From Candidatus Onthovivens merdipullorum (GTDB taxonomy: Bacteria > Bacillota_I > Bacilli_A > RFN20 > CAG-826), in the NCBI GenBank assembly GCA_017694345.1, contig JADIMY010000078.1, positions 1-32,887 of the forward strand: a stretch of DNA of 32,887 nt, given 5' to 3'. This document shows, piece after piece, positions 1 through 8,440 of the stretch; position 1 is the first letter of the stretch, and each line of letters starts with the position of its first letter. Position numbers and translations under genes: made by a program. The notes under the pieces are model-generated. The model was not told where the DNA came from, searched no databases, and saw only the letters and a program-made list of their open reading frames with translations.

Positions 1-431
1 AGATAATAGTTATATTTAAATAAAGTTCTTTGTAAGACATAGTTTTTATAGTTATCTTTAGGATCAATTAATGTTTTAATTGATCCTAAAAGATCTTCTT
101 TATCTATTTTAGAATCAAAATCTAATATTAACTTATTTAATTCAATCGAATCTGATTGAATTAAATAAGGTTCAGATTTTTTTAATGGTTCGATTAAGTA
201 ACTTAGTTCTTCTAAGTTAATTACATTAGTATGATATAAATAATGTAAATAAAACCAGATATCTTCTATGTTACCATTAATTAATGAAGAAAACTTTAAT
301 TCATATAAACTTTGGTTTAAAGATAACAATGTTCCATTATATGAATCTCTTTTAATATTTATAAATAAACTTCTTAGGTTTACTCTATTTTTAATATTAT
401 TCCTTATTTCTTTTTTTAATTCTTCGGTCAT
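1..431 (-). CDS. Unknown protein, 3' end cut by window edge
   Basis: An uninterrupted frame of 143 codons starts with MTEELKKEIRNN and runs off the left edge, so the C-terminus is unseen. A GGAG ribosome-binding site lies 9 bases before the chosen ATG. Two other in-frame ATGs lie 5 and 7 codons upstream, but the nearer overlaps this site, so the downstream start is preferred. The visible part is hydrophilic, rich in Leu, Asn, Lys and Ile, has no cysteine, no signal peptide and no membrane segment, and looks alpha-helical. I do not recognise the family. The DNA holds several perfect inverted repeats (listed separately) that the protein sequence does not require. It is separated from the ribosomal operon by about 650 bases and probably has its own promoter. 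Confidence 0.6.
   Translation of the reverse strand, partial: MTEELKKEIRNNIKNRVNLRSLFINIKRDSYNGTLLSLNQSLYELKFSSLINGNIEDIWFYLHYLYHTNVINLEELSYLIEPLKKSEPYLIQSDSIELNKLILDFDSKIDKEDLLGSIKTLIDPKDNYKNYVLQRTLFKYNYY
57..90. repeat. Perfect 15-bp inverted repeat inside the left-edge gene
   Basis: Positions 57-71 are the exact reverse complement of 76-90, with a 4-base loop (72-75). The repeat lies within the coding frame, where it encodes roughly LLGSIKTLIDPK on the minus strand. It has no U-run and is not placed like a terminator. Confidence 0.85.
132..169. repeat. Perfect 16-bp inverted repeat inside the left-edge gene
   Basis: Positions 132-147 are the exact reverse complement of 154-169, with a 6-base loop. 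It encodes about YLIQSDSIELNK. Two smaller perfect dyads follow: 199-206 with 212-219, and 221-228 with 241-248. A 10-bp dyad pairs 299-308 with 337-346. Such density is not expected from base composition alone. Confidence 0.85.
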
Positions 432-458
432 ATAGTTTTTCTCCATTAACATGTAAGA

Positions 459-497
459 ATATTGGTAAAGTAATAATGCTTATTACTTTACCAATAT
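459..497. repeat. Perfect 17-bp hairpin upstream of the left-edge gene
   Basis: Positions 459-475 are the exact reverse complement of 481-497, with loop ATGCT. On the minus strand it falls between a TATAAT box (519-524) and the ribosome-binding site (about 442-446), so it would sit in the 5' untranslated RNA or act as an operator. On the plus strand it is followed by a T-rich stretch, so a terminator is possible, but no plus-strand gene precedes it. Confidence 0.8.
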
Positions 498-518
498 ATA
501 GTTTTCTTATCTTTTACT

Positions 519-524
519 ATTATA
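519..524 (-). promoter_or_regulatory. Probable -10 box of the left-edge gene
   Basis: A perfect TATAAT on the minus strand lies about 90 bases before the start codon. No good -35 hexamer is visible at 17 bases, so the call rests on the -10 box and its position. Confidence 0.4.
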
Positions 525-1030
525 TCGAAATTAAACTAAAATCACAGGGATTTAATAATGTAAATATTAGTTATTAAAAGTTTATATACAACAAGAATTA
601 TACCCCCGTAGCGTAAGTATTTATTTTATAGACCCGACAAATACCTCATCACTAAATCTAAATCTTTATTTTCTAATTCTTAAATAATGTGTAGATATAT
701 TTTTTGGTTATATTCATATTAAAAATGTCCTAATCTTTTAATAACACTTGTAATGGAAACTTCTATAAATAGTAATAAGGATGCAGGTGTATGTTTAATC
801 TATGAATTGTAATTATAGAAACATTTGCTTTTTTACATCTTCATACCAATAAATCATTTTTTAAAAGTATAGACAAATGAATTAATGCAATATCTTGATT
901 AAAAAAACATTGATTAGCTAGATATTAAAGTAATTGCGAATTGTAGTTTTTCTTAAATTTTCTTTATCTCATTTTTATAAACTTTCATATTCTACTTGAA
1001 TATCTTTTATTAAAAACTTCCTTAATAAAC
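525..1030. other. Gene-free stretch between left-edge gene and rplQ terminator
   Basis: About 500 AT-rich bases hold no convincing open frame on either strand, no tRNA-like sequence and no long repeat. A short GC-richer patch near 600-650 (CCCCCG, GACCCGAC) stands out from its surroundings but I cannot assign it. The stretch may be decayed sequence or an unrecognised RNA. Confidence 0.5.
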
Positions 1031-1060
1031 AAAAAAGCCTCTAAATCTTGAGGCTTTTTT
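1031..1060 (-). terminator. Intrinsic terminator of the ribosomal operon
   Basis: An 11-bp perfect stem (AAAAAAGCCTC with GAGGCTTTTTT) and 8-base loop lie 27 bases after the rplQ stop. On the minus strand the stem ends in a T-run. A-runs on the other side make it potentially bidirectional. It marks the end of the S10-spc-alpha unit. Confidence 0.9.
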
Positions 1061-1086
1061 TGGTTTTTATTTAAATATTAGATTTA

Positions 1087-1482
1087 TTAATCAGCTAAGA
1101 TTAATAATCTCATTGGGGCATTATCACCTTTTCTATTTTCAAGTTTTAACACTCTAAGGTAGCCACCATTACGATTTGCAAACTTAGGAGCAATCTCTTC
1201 AAATAATTTACTTAAAGCATCTCCACCATTTTCTAAATCGTATTTCTTTAAAACACTAGCTGCAAGTCTTCTACTATGTAAATCACCTTTTTTAGCATAA
1301 GTTACAAGACGATCAAATTGTTTAACAACATCTTTAACCATACTACGAGTAACTCTAACTTTTCCAAAAATGACTAGTTCAGTGCAAAGATTTCTAACTT
1401 GTGCTTTTTGTTTACTACTAGTATAAGGGGTCTTAAATCTTACACCACCTTTACCATGAACATTCTTTCTTCCGATTTGCAT
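1087..1482 (-). CDS. rplQ: 50S ribosomal protein L17
   Basis: L17 binds 23S rRNA near the peptide exit of the large subunit. The 131-residue product matches the family length (about 120). It shows the C-terminal signature NGGYLRVLKL, then RKGDNAPMRLLIL, and a central VRVTRSMVKDVV block equivalent to the family's (T/K)tl.rAKelr region. The N-terminus (MQIGRKNVHGKGG) is a little unusual, but the RNL motif after the lysine-rich helix is in place. A GGAG site lies 5 to 6 bases before ATG. It is the last gene of the unit, directly after rpoA, as in Bacillus. Confidence 0.95.
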   Translation of the reverse strand: MQIGRKNVHGKGGVRFKTPYTSSKQKAQVRNLCTELVIFGKVRVTRSMVKDVVKQFDRLVTYAKKGDLHSRRLAASVLKKYDLENGGDALSKLFEEIAPKFANRNGGYLRVLKLENRKGDNAPMRLLILAD

Positions 1483-1496
1483 AACTTTCTCCTAAA

Positions 1497-2483
1497 CTAT
1501 TCAGGTTTAGCTTCTTTAAAGCTAAGTCCTTTCTCTTCGAGCTTATCTTTAACTTCTTTAAGAGACTTTTTACCTAAATTTCTCACTTTCATCATCTCAG
1601 CTTCAGTCTTTTGTGTTAATTCTCTTACATTAGCAATACCTGCTCTTTTTAAACAGTTATAACTACGAACACTTAAGTCTAAATCTTCAACAGTGAGATT
1701 TTCATAGGTTTCTTCTTTCTTAACATCGACATCTTTAATTAAATCGAGATTTCCATAAGTGCCATTAGATACTTCTAAGAATTTATTGAAGTAAGCGATT
1801 AGCATTTTACTAGCTAAAGCAATAGCATCTTTTGGTTCGAGCGCGCCATTTGTCCAAACTTCTAAAGTAAGTTTATCGTAATTACTACTATGACCAACAC
1901 GGGTTGGTTCAACTTGATAATTTACTCTAGTAACACTACTAAAGTTACTATCAGTTGCAATACCATGAAGTGGGATTTTGCTAATGATCTTGTTTTGTTC
2001 ATTAGTGACATAGCCTCGACCATTTTTAATGTGGAGAGTCATCTTTAAATGACCACCTTCAGCAATATGAGCAATCTCTAATTCTGGATTAACAACAGTT
2101 AAGCCAGTAGGAGTTTCAATATCACCTGCTTTAAAAACGGTTGGTCCATAGACATCGACATAAGCGGTGTAATCTTCTTCTCCAATAGTATCAGATTTTA
2201 AGATTAAATCTTTTAAATTAAGAATAATTTGTGTTAAATCTTCTTCAATTCCTTCTAAAGCAGTAAATTCGTGAACTGCTCCTTCAACTTCAACACAATA
2301 AACACTTGTTCCAGGTAAACTAGAAAGTAATACACGTCTAAGAGCATTACCAAGCGTAGTGCCAAACCCTCTTTCAAGTGGAGAGCAAACTATACGTCCA
2401 TAGTGTTCGTCTTTATCCCCTGTTGTGAATTTAAAATCACATCTTTCAAAAGGACGAGCAATCTTTAATTCTTCATTATCCAT
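1497..2483 (-). CDS. rpoA: DNA-directed RNA polymerase alpha subunit
   Basis: Alpha dimerises to nucleate RNA polymerase assembly and contacts activators and UP elements through its C-terminal domain. At 328 residues it has full length. The N-terminal domain (about 1-235) carries the signature SPLERGFGTTLGNALRRVLL and GAVHEFTALEGIEED. A linker follows, and then the alpha-CTD (about 265-325) with LDLSVRSYNCLKRAGI and NLGKKSLKEVKDKL, the helix-hairpin-helix DNA-binding region. A strong GGAGG site precedes ATG. It sits between rpsK and rplQ in the standard order. Confidence 0.97.
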   Translation of the reverse strand: MDNEELKIARPFERCDFKFTTGDKDEHYGRIVCSPLERGFGTTLGNALRRVLLSSLPGTSVYCVEVEGAVHEFTALEGIEEDLTQIILNLKDLILKSDTIGEEDYTAYVDVYGPTVFKAGDIETPTGLTVVNPELEIAHIAEGGHLKMTLHIKNGRGYVTNEQNKIISKIPLHGIATDSNFSSVTRVNYQVEPTRVGHSSNYDKLTLEVWTNGALEPKDAIALASKMLIAYFNKFLEVSNGTYGNLDLIKDVDVKKEETYENLTVEDLDLSVRSYNCLKRAGIANVRELTQKTEAEMMKVRNLGKKSLKEVKDKLEEKGLSFKEAKPE

Positions 2484-2507
2484 TTTTCTAGCCTCCTAAA
2501 ACTAATA

Positions 2508-2897
2508 TCAACCATGTGGATGCTTTGGTGGTCTACAACCATTATGTGGAATTGGAGTAGAATCGACAATTGAAGTAATGGTTAATCCAGCTTGTGATAA
2601 AGCTCTTATAGCGCTTTCTCTACCAGCTCCTGGACCTTTAACATCGACATCAACACTTTTAATACCTTGTTCTACTGCGGCTCTTCCTGCTGCTTCAGCA
2701 GCGCTTTGTGCAGCAAATGGGGTAGATTTCTTTGCTCCTTTAAATCCTAAAACACCAGAACTTGACCAGGCAATTGCATTGCCTTGTTCATCAGTAATAG
2801 TGACGATGGTATTATTGAAGGTAGCGTGAATATGAGCGACACCCTTCGTATAAGCTCTTTTAATCTTCTTTTTACGAGTAGTTTGTTTTTTAGCCAT
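2508..2897 (-). CDS. rpsK: 30S ribosomal protein S11
   Basis: S11 forms part of the 30S platform next to the mRNA and S7/S18. The 129-residue protein shows [18 protein letters not shown], the [14 protein letters not shown] block, [15 protein letters not shown] and [12 protein letters not shown]. The very end is odd: it finishes PPKHPHG instead of the usual arginine-rich PPK(K/R)RRV-like tail. It ends in TGA, one of only two TGA stops seen in the window. AAGGAGG precedes the start. Lies between rpsM and rpoA. Confidence 0.96.
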   Translation of the reverse strand: MAKKQTTRKKKIKRAYTKGVAHIHATFNNTIVTITDEQGNAIAWSSSGVLGFKGAKKSTPFAAQSAAEAAGRAAVEQGIKSVDVDVKGPGAGRESAIRALSQAGLTITSIVDSTPIPHNGCRPPKHPHG

Positions 2898-2910
2898 AAC
2901 TTACGCCTCC

Positions 2911-3285
2911 TTATTTGACAGCTTCTTTCTTATTAGCGATTGTCTTTCTAGGACCTTTACGAGTTCTCGCATTAGTCTTAGTTCTTTGACCTCTAACAGG
3001 AAGCCCTCTTCTATGACGAATACCTCTATAACAACCAATTTCTTGGAGTCTTTTAATATTCATCATTACTTCTCTTCTTAAATCACCTTCAACTTTATAA
3101 TGACTTACTTCATTTCTAACTCTAGTAATTTCATCTTCAGTTAAATCTTTAACTCTTTTAGTTGGATCTACATTTGCGTTAAGAACAATCTTTTTAGCTG
3201 TAGATAAGCCAATTCCATAAATATAAGTTAATGAATAGGTGATAACTTTATCATTTGGAATATCAACACCGACAATACGTGCCAT
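2911..3285 (-). CDS. rpsM: 30S ribosomal protein S13
   Basis: S13 sits in the 30S head, bridges to the 50S (B1 bridges) and touches P-site tRNA with its C-terminal tail. The 124-residue product begins [13 protein letters not shown] and has the [10 protein letters not shown] helix-two-turn-helix. It ends with the diagnostic [22 protein letters not shown]-type stretch (about residues 90-113) and a lysine-rich tail. Strong GGAGG. It follows rpmJ as in other Firmicutes. Confidence 0.97.
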   Translation of the reverse strand: MARIVGVDIPNDKVITYSLTYIYGIGLSTAKKIVLNANVDPTKRVKDLTEDEITRVRNEVSHYKVEGDLRREVMMNIKRLQEIGCYRGIRHRRGLPVRGQRTKTNARTRKGPRKTIANKKEAVK

Positions 3286-3300
3286 AATTTTTCCTCCTAA

Positions 3301-3414
3301 TTAGCCTTGTCTTTGCTTATGTTTAGGATTAGAACAGATGACCATAACTTTGCCATGTCTTCTAATTACCTTACATTTGTCGCAAATAGGTTTTACGGAA
3401 GGTCTTACTTTCAT
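3301..3414 (-). CDS. rpmJ: 50S ribosomal protein L36
   Basis: A 37-codon gene between infA and rpsM. The product starts [14 protein letters not shown], continues with [13 protein letters not shown] and ends NPKHKQRQG. Three cysteines (11, 14, 27) and the histidine of NPKHKQ form the zinc ribbon of the zinc-type L36. L36 is the smallest 50S protein and stabilises 23S domain contacts late in assembly. AAGGAGG lies 7 bases before ATG. Length and position exactly match the family. Confidence 0.96.
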   Translation of the reverse strand: MKVRPSVKPICDKCKVIRRHGKVMVICSNPKHKQRQG

Positions 3415-3426
3415 ATAATTTCCTCC

Positions 3427-3648
3427 TTATTTGTGTCTAAACACTATTCTGCCATTGTTTAAATCATAAGGCGAAAGTTCGATGGTAACTTTATCACCAG
3501 GTAAAATGCGTATGTAATGCATTCGGATTTTACCTGAAACAGTGGCGTGAATTACCATATTGTTATCTAATAGCTTTACTTTGAAATTGCAATTTGGTAA
3601 AGCTTCTGTGACAATCGCCTCGACGGATATTACATCTTGTTTTGCCAT
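3427..3648 (-). CDS. infA: Translation initiation factor IF-1
   Basis: IF-1 occupies the 30S A site during initiation and cooperates with IF-2 and IF-3. The 73-residue OB-fold protein shows the family pattern: [46 protein letters not shown] (family: GK.R.nyIrIl.GD.V.VElsPYDLt) and GRIVFRHK. Its start is one base after the map stop codon. The nearest GGAG is about 14 bases upstream, so translation probably depends on coupling with map. Confidence 0.97.
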   Translation of the reverse strand: MAKQDVISVEAIVTEALPNCNFKVKLLDNNMVIHATVSGKIRMHYIRILPGDKVTIELSPYDLNNGRIVFRHK

Positions 3649-3649
3649 A

Positions 3650-4420
3650 CTAGTTAATTTCTTCTCCTTCTTTTAAAGTTAAAATTTCATAACCATCACT
3701 TGTCACAGCGACCGTATTTTCATAGTGACAAGAGAGTTTCCCATCTATAGTTTTCGTAGTCCAACCATCTTCTAGAATCTTCACTTCTTTTGATCCTTCA
3801 TTGACCATTGGTTCAATTGCAATAGTCATTCCTTCTTTTAAGATCGGACCAGTGTGAGGAAGTCCAGTATTAGGGACATATGGATCTTCATGAACTTCTC
3901 TACCTACCCCATGTCCACTAAAATCTTCATTTAAAGAGTAACCTTTAGAATGAACATAGCTTTCTATAGCGTTTGATATATCCCCGATATGGTTATTTGG
4001 ACGAACTTCTTTAACTCCTTTAAAGAAACTTTCTTTAGTTACTTCGATGAGTCTAGAAGCTTCACTACTAACTTTTCCAACAGGAAATGTACGGGCAGCA
4101 TCTGCGGTATAACCGTTTTTAGTAACTAAGATATCATAACTTACGATATCGCCTTCTTTTAAGATAATCTTTTTAGAAGGAATACCATGAATTAAGGTAT
4201 CATTTACCGAGATGCAAATGTGACCTGGAAAACCTTCGTACTTATAAGAACTCGCTTTACCTCCACGAGATTCGATAAAGGTGTTCGCAATACGATCAAG
4301 TTCATAGGTCGAGATACCTGGAACACTATGAGCTTTCAAGATGTCAAAGAGCTCAATAATGATTTTTCCAGCTTCTTTTATTAAAGCAATTTCACGCTTC
4401 GATTTAATAATGATACTCAT
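3650..4420 (-). CDS. map: Methionine aminopeptidase type I
   Basis: Removes N-terminal methionine from nascent proteins in the cytosol using a dimetal centre. At 256 residues it has the standard short type I length. The ligand set is visible: Asp in SYDILV, Asp in [10 protein letters not shown], His in [13 protein letters not shown], Glu in AIEPM and Glu in HYENTVAV. The sequence [15 protein letters not shown] carries the catalytic His. The ribosome-binding site is weak (AGG about 13 bases up), and the gene follows adk after 8 bases, so it is probably translationally coupled. Confidence 0.97.
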   Translation of the reverse strand: MSIIIKSKREIALIKEAGKIIIELFDILKAHSVPGISTYELDRIANTFIESRGGKASSYKYEGFPGHICISVNDTLIHGIPSKKIILKEGDIVSYDILVTKNGYTADAARTFPVGKVSSEASRLIEVTKESFFKGVKEVRPNNHIGDISNAIESYVHSKGYSLNEDFSGHGVGREVHEDPYVPNTGLPHTGPILKEGMTIAIEPMVNEGSKEVKILEDGWTTKTIDGKLSCHYENTVAVTSDGYEILTLKEGEEIN

Positions 4421-4428
4421 TAATATTC

Positions 4429-5076
4429 TTAACCTAAAATTGCATTAATATCTTTCATTAATTCTTCTAAAGGTTTAGTTCCATCGACTTCGTGGAGTTT
4501 ATTGACTTTAGAATAAAATTTTACTAGTGGCATTGTATTTTGATGATATTCACTAAGTCTAGTACGAAGTGTTTCTTCGTTATCATCTTTTCTTTGAATT
4601 AAATCTCCTCCACATAAATCACATTTACCTTCAACTTTTGGAGGCATATTCTTAATGTGATAAGGAGCGCCACATTTAGAGCAAACTCTTCTACCAGTAA
4701 TTCTTTCGACAAGAATATTTTCAGGAACAACGAAGTTAATAACATATTTAACTTCGCGATTTAATTCTTTACCAATATTTTCAAGAGCTTCGGCTTGAGC
4801 AATCGTTCTAGGAAAACCATCTAATAAATATCCATCTTTACAATCATCTTTAGAAAGTCTTTCTTTAACTAGTCCGATTGTGACATCGTCTGGAACAAGT
4901 GCTCCTTTAGAGATATAGCTATTAGCTAATTCTCCTAAAGGAGTTTTATTTTTAATTGCTTCTCTAAACATATCTCCGGTTGAAATATGAGGGATATTAT
5001 AAGAAGCACATATACGCTTAGCGTTTGTTCCTTTACCAGCACCAGGAGCTCCAAGTAATATGATTGATTTCATCAT
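4429..5076 (-). CDS. adk: Adenylate kinase, zinc-binding form
   Basis: Interconverts ATP + AMP and 2 ADP, balancing the adenylate pool. The P-loop GAPGAGKGT is at residues 9-17, the AMP site at GDMFREA, and the conserved LLDGFPRT at 84-91. The LID (about 125-165) carries four cysteines (132, 135, 152, 155) in CxxC pairs, the structural zinc site typical of Gram-positive enzymes. The start overlaps the secY stop by one base. ATGATG offers two starts; the second gives the usual MKSIILLG and better spacing from AGGAGG. Confidence 0.97.
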   Translation of the reverse strand: MMKSIILLGAPGAGKGTNAKRICASYNIPHISTGDMFREAIKNKTPLGELANSYISKGALVPDDVTIGLVKERLSKDDCKDGYLLDGFPRTIAQAEALENIGKELNREVKYVINFVVPENILVERITGRRVCSKCGAPYHIKNMPPKVEGKCDLCGGDLIQRKDDNEETLRTRLSEYHQNTMPLVKFYSKVNKLHEVDGTKPLEELMKDINAILG

Positions 5077-6410
5077 TACATTCCTCCTATTACTTCATCA
5101 TAACTCTTTCCAGCGATTAAACCATTGATTTGGTTATTAAGTTCTAGAGCAACACCGACGACGATAATAAGTCCTGTTCCACCTATAGCAAGGGTTGGAT
5201 CTTCATTAAAGACAGTAAGTGTTAAAACTACTGGTAGAGCCGCAATAAACATCAAGCTTATTGCTCCGATAAAGGTAACTCTATTTAAAACTTTTTTAAC
5301 ATAATTTGCGGTTTCAACCCCTGGTCTAATTCCAGGAATATAACTACCATTCTTTTGGAAATTCTCAGCTAACCTATCTGGATTAATTTGTAAATTAGCG
5401 TAGAAATAAGTAAATAACAAGATGAGTACGAGGTAGATTATAAGTCCCCAAGGAATCATAACTCCACCAGTATTGACTAATTGGTTATATTGGAAAATTT
5501 GTAACCAACTAGCGTTCATCGCATCTTCACTAATAAAACTAGCAATAACACTAGGTGCCATCATAATTGAACTAGCAAAGATGACAGGAATAACACCAGC
5601 ACTATTAATTTTTATTGGTAAGAAACTAGCTTTTGAAAGTTTTTCGCTTCCACCACTTCTAGTTGCGTGTTGAACTGGTATTTTTCTTCTAGCAAGTTCG
5701 ATATAAATAACAAAAGCGACAATAGCGATTAAACAAGCGATATATAAGACGAATTGGAAGACTCCTCTCATCGCTTCTTTACTGCCGGTATTCCAACTTG
5801 CAAGTACCCATTCGCTAAATCCAGTATAGATTTGATTTGGTAAACTAGCGACAATTCCAGCAAAGATAATAACGGAGATTCCATTACCAATACCTTTAGA
5901 AGTAATTTGGTCACCTAGCCACATAACTAGCATTGCTCCAGCTACCATAATCGATACGACATAAGCGTAATTTAAGAAATTTTCTTCAAAATTAAATGTA
6001 ATCCAACTCGTATTTTGTGCAGTTTGAATAATTCCATAAGCTTGAACTGCAGCTAGCATAAGTGTTAAATAACGAGTTGCCATCTCGATTTTTTTACGAC
6101 CGTATTGTCCTTGCTTAGTGAGTTCACTTAATGCAGGAAGAACATCCATACTTAAAAGTTGGATGATAATTTGAGCCGTAATATAAGGCGAGACACCTAA
6201 AGCAAAAATCGAAAAGTTTTGTAAAGCACCACCACCAAGAAGATTCATTAAAGCGAAGACATTATTAGATTGATCTAAGACATCGCTATTAACAGTAATT
6301 CCTGGAGCGGTAATCGCTGCCCCGATTCTAAAGACAAATAAAATCATAATCGTGAAGAATATACGATTTACGACTTCTTTGTTTTTAAAAATTTGGATAA
6401 ACTTCTTCAT
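5076..6410 (-). CDS. secY: Protein translocase channel subunit SecY
   Basis: SecY is the membrane channel through which SecA or the ribosome passes secreted and membrane proteins. The 444-residue protein has ten hydrophobic segments. It carries family signatures such as NLLGGGALQNFSIFALGVSPYITAQII (plug and TM2), IELARRKIPVQ in the large cytosolic loop and NGSYIPGIRPG near residue 355. The gene has no recognisable Shine-Dalgarno; a 6-bp hairpin (6415-6420 with 6426-6431) lies in the 24-base gap after rplO. The position between rplO and adk is standard. Confidence 0.97.
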   Translation of the reverse strand: MKKFIQIFKNKEVVNRIFFTIMILFVFRIGAAITAPGITVNSDVLDQSNNVFALMNLLGGGALQNFSIFALGVSPYITAQIIIQLLSMDVLPALSELTKQGQYGRKKIEMATRYLTLMLAAVQAYGIIQTAQNTSWITFNFEENFLNYAYVVSIMVAGAMLVMWLGDQITSKGIGNGISVIIFAGIVASLPNQIYTGFSEWVLASWNTGSKEAMRGVFQFVLYIACLIAIVAFVIYIELARRKIPVQHATRSGGSEKLSKASFLPIKINSAGVIPVIFASSIMMAPSVIASFISEDAMNASWLQIFQYNQLVNTGGVMIPWGLIIYLVLILLFTYFYANLQINPDRLAENFQKNGSYIPGIRPGVETANYVKKVLNRVTFIGAISLMFIAALPVVLTLTVFNEDPTLAIGGTGLIIVVGVALELNNQINGLIAGKSYDEVIGGM

Positions 6411-6434
6411 AACTAATTACAAATGGTAATTATA

Positions 6435-6872
6435 TTATAAAACTTCGGCTTTTGCACCTGCTTTATTTATTTTTTCTAAAGCACTTTCACTAAATTTATT
6501 AGCTTTAATGGTAATTTTCTTAGTGAGTTCTCCTTCACCTAAAACTTTTAAACCATTAAATTCTTTTTTGATAACCTTGTCACTAACGAGTCTAGTTAAG
6601 TCAATGACTTCACCATCGTTATAGCGATTTAAGACTTTAAGATTGACGGTAGCGTAGATTTTTTTACCAAAATGTTTGAAACCTCTTTTAGGAAGTCTTC
6701 TAAAGAGTGGAAGTTGACCACCTTCAAAACCAAGTCTAACTCCACCACCAGTTCTACTATTTTGTCCTTTAGAACCAGATCCACCATTTTTTCCTAGTCC
6801 ACTACCAAGTCCTCTACAGCGTCTAGTTTTAGTTTTTCTACTACCTTCAGTTGGTTTAAGATTATTTAACAT
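6435..6872 (-). CDS. rplO: 50S ribosomal protein L15
   Basis: L15 is an early-to-mid assembly protein threading into 23S rRNA. I choose the internal ATG giving [13 protein letters not shown] (145 residues): it has AAGGAGG 9 bases upstream and matches the family N-terminus. A longer in-frame version from 6911 would overlap rpsE more deeply without a better site. The glycine/arginine-rich N-terminus ([20 protein letters not shown], then [27 protein letters not shown]) is diagnostic. It overlaps the end of rpsE by 11 bases. The rpmD gene usually found here is absent. Confidence 0.95.
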   Translation of the reverse strand: MLNNLKPTEGSRKTKTRRCRGLGSGLGKNGGSGSKGQNSRTGGGVRLGFEGGQLPLFRRLPKRGFKHFGKKIYATVNLKVLNRYNDGEVIDLTRLVSDKVIKKEFNGLKVLGEGELTKKITIKANKFSESALEKINKAGAKAEVL

Positions 6873-7503
6873 CGCTACTTTCCTCCTTAGGTCCTCTAAG
6901 AGCTTTAACACCCTTATAACTCTTTAAATTACTTAAAGCATTATGTGTTGCACGGATGACATTAATTGGAGTTCTACTTCCATAAACTTTACTATAAACA
7001 TTTTGAATACCAGCAAGTTCAAGAATTGCTCTAACAGCACCTCCAGCAATGATTCCAGTACCTTCAGGAGCAGGTTTTAAGAAAACTTCAGTAGCTCCAA
7101 ATTTACCAATAATTTCGTGAGAAATTGATTTAGCGTTAGCAAGTTCAATATTGAAAGTATTTCTTTTTGCTTTTTCAACAGCTTTTTTAATAGCATCTGG
7201 GACTTCGCCTGATTTACCACTTCCAAAGCCATATTTTCCTTTACCATTACCAATTACGACAACGGCACTAAATTTCATTCTTTTACCACCGCTAACAACT
7301 TTAGTAACACGGTTAATAGTGACGACTCTTTCTTCGTATTCTTTTACTTCAGCTTTTGGAGCTCTTTTTGTGAAAGGTCTTTTACCTCTAGGAGCACCTT
7401 TTTTAGCGTTTTGAGCGTTTTCGTTAGTTTCTACATTTTCAGTAGTTTCTTTTACTTCAGCTTGAACTTCTTGATTTTCAACTTTCTTTTCTTCGTTTGC
7501 CAT
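6862..7503 (-). CDS. rpsE: 30S ribosomal protein S5 with charged N-terminal extension
   Basis: S5 lies at the mRNA entry side of the 30S and affects decoding fidelity. At 213 residues it is about 45 longer than usual. The extra part is an N-terminal Glu/Lys/Asn/Ala-rich tail (about 1-55), predicted disordered. The family domain starts at [23 protein letters not shown] and continues with [59 protein letters not shown] precedes ATG. The stop codon region overlaps the rplO start. Confidence 0.96.
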   Translation of the reverse strand: MANEEKKVENQEVQAEVKETTENVETNENAQNAKKGAPRGKRPFTKRAPKAEVKEYEERVVTINRVTKVVSGGKRMKFSAVVVIGNGKGKYGFGSGKSGEVPDAIKKAVEKAKRNTFNIELANAKSISHEIIGKFGATEVFLKPAPEGTGIIAGGAVRAILELAGIQNVYSKVYGSRTPINVIRATHNALSNLKSYKGVKALRGPKEESSDVK

Positions 7504-7513
7504 AATTTACTCC

Positions 7514-7870
7514 TTAGAATTTTAGACCTGCTTCCCTAGCAGCTTCAGCTAGAGCTTTCACACGACCATGATATAAATATCCAGCACGATCAAAGACGAT
7601 TGAAGTAATGTTTTTTTCTAAACACTTTTTAGCAATATCTGTTCCGACAAGTTTTGCGGCTTCGATATTGTTTCCTCTAGGTAAGTGAAGTTGTTCACTA
7701 CTACTAGAGCATAAAGTGACGCCTTTAGTATCATCAATAATTTGAGCTTCAATATTTTTATTACTACGATAAACACATAGACGAGGAGTAAGGCTAGTTC
7801 CACTAATCTTAGCACGAACTCTTAAATGTTTTCTTTTTCTAACTAAATTTTTATCAACAGTTTTAATCAT
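7514..7870 (-). CDS. rplR: 50S ribosomal protein L18
   Basis: L18 binds 5S rRNA and attaches it to the 50S central protuberance with L5. The 118-residue protein shows [37 protein letters not shown] and ends with [25 protein letters not shown], the family's most conserved block. AAGGAGAG lies before ATG. Order rplF-rplR-rpsE is standard. Confidence 0.97.
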   Translation of the reverse strand: MIKTVDKNLVRKRKHLRVRAKISGTSLTPRLCVYRSNKNIEAQIIDDTKGVTLCSSSSEQLHLPRGNNIEAAKLVGTDIAKKCLEKNITSIVFDRAGYLYHGRVKALAEAAREAGLKF

Positions 7871-7881
7871 AGCCTCTCTCC

Positions 7882-8427
7882 TTATTTCTTACCAGCTCTC
7901 TTACCTTCTTTACGTAAGATATGTTCGCCTTTATATTTAATTCCCTTTCCACCATATGGTTCTGGTTTACGGGTTTCACGGATTAATGCAGCCGTTTGAC
8001 CAACTTTGAATTTATCACTACCACTAACTTCGATGTGGTTAGCATCGATACATTTAATTGTAACACCTTCAATTGGTTTTAAGACATTTTCATGACTATA
8101 ACCAACATGTAAAACGAGATCTTGACCTCTCATTTCAGCTCTATAACCGATTCCAACGATTTCAAGTTCTTTTTTAAAGCCGTCGTGGCAACCAATTATA
8201 GCGTTATTAATAAGAGCTCTAATCGTTCCATGAAGTTGTTTTGTTTGTTTTTCTTCATTAGTTCTAGAAACTTTGATGTGACCATGTTCGATTTCAACTT
8301 TAATTAATCTAGGATCATAAGGAATTTTATCTTCCCCATTTTTTCCTTTAATATCGACTGTGTTATCTTTTATTTCAACGCTAACTCCTTCGATAAGAGG
8401 AATTAATTTTTTACCAATACGTGACAT
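7882..8427 (-). CDS. rplF: 50S ribosomal protein L6
   Basis: L6 lies near the sarcin-ricin loop at the factor-binding site of the 50S. The 181-residue length fits its duplicated-domain fold. Visible signatures are [47 protein letters not shown] and the C-terminal [24 protein letters not shown] with the lysine-rich end. AAGGAGGAG precedes ATG. Confidence 0.97.
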   Translation of the reverse strand: MSRIGKKLIPLIEGVSVEIKDNTVDIKGKNGEDKIPYDPRLIKVEIEHGHIKVSRTNEEKQTKQLHGTIRALINNAIIGCHDGFKKELEIVGIGYRAEMRGQDLVLHVGYSHENVLKPIEGVTIKCIDANHIEVSGSDKFKVGQTAALIRETRKPEPYGGKGIKYKGEHILRKEGKRAGKK

Positions 8428-8440
8428 TAGTTACTCCTCC

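Noticed and set aside
525-1030. Possible tRNA or riboswitch in the left gene-free stretch
   Set aside because: No T-loop or cloverleaf pattern and no known aptamer consensus could be recognised; the GC-richer patch near 600-650 is too short to classify.
1399-1662. Plus-strand open frame across rplQ and rpoA
   Set aside because: Shadow of two certain essential genes, with no independent support.
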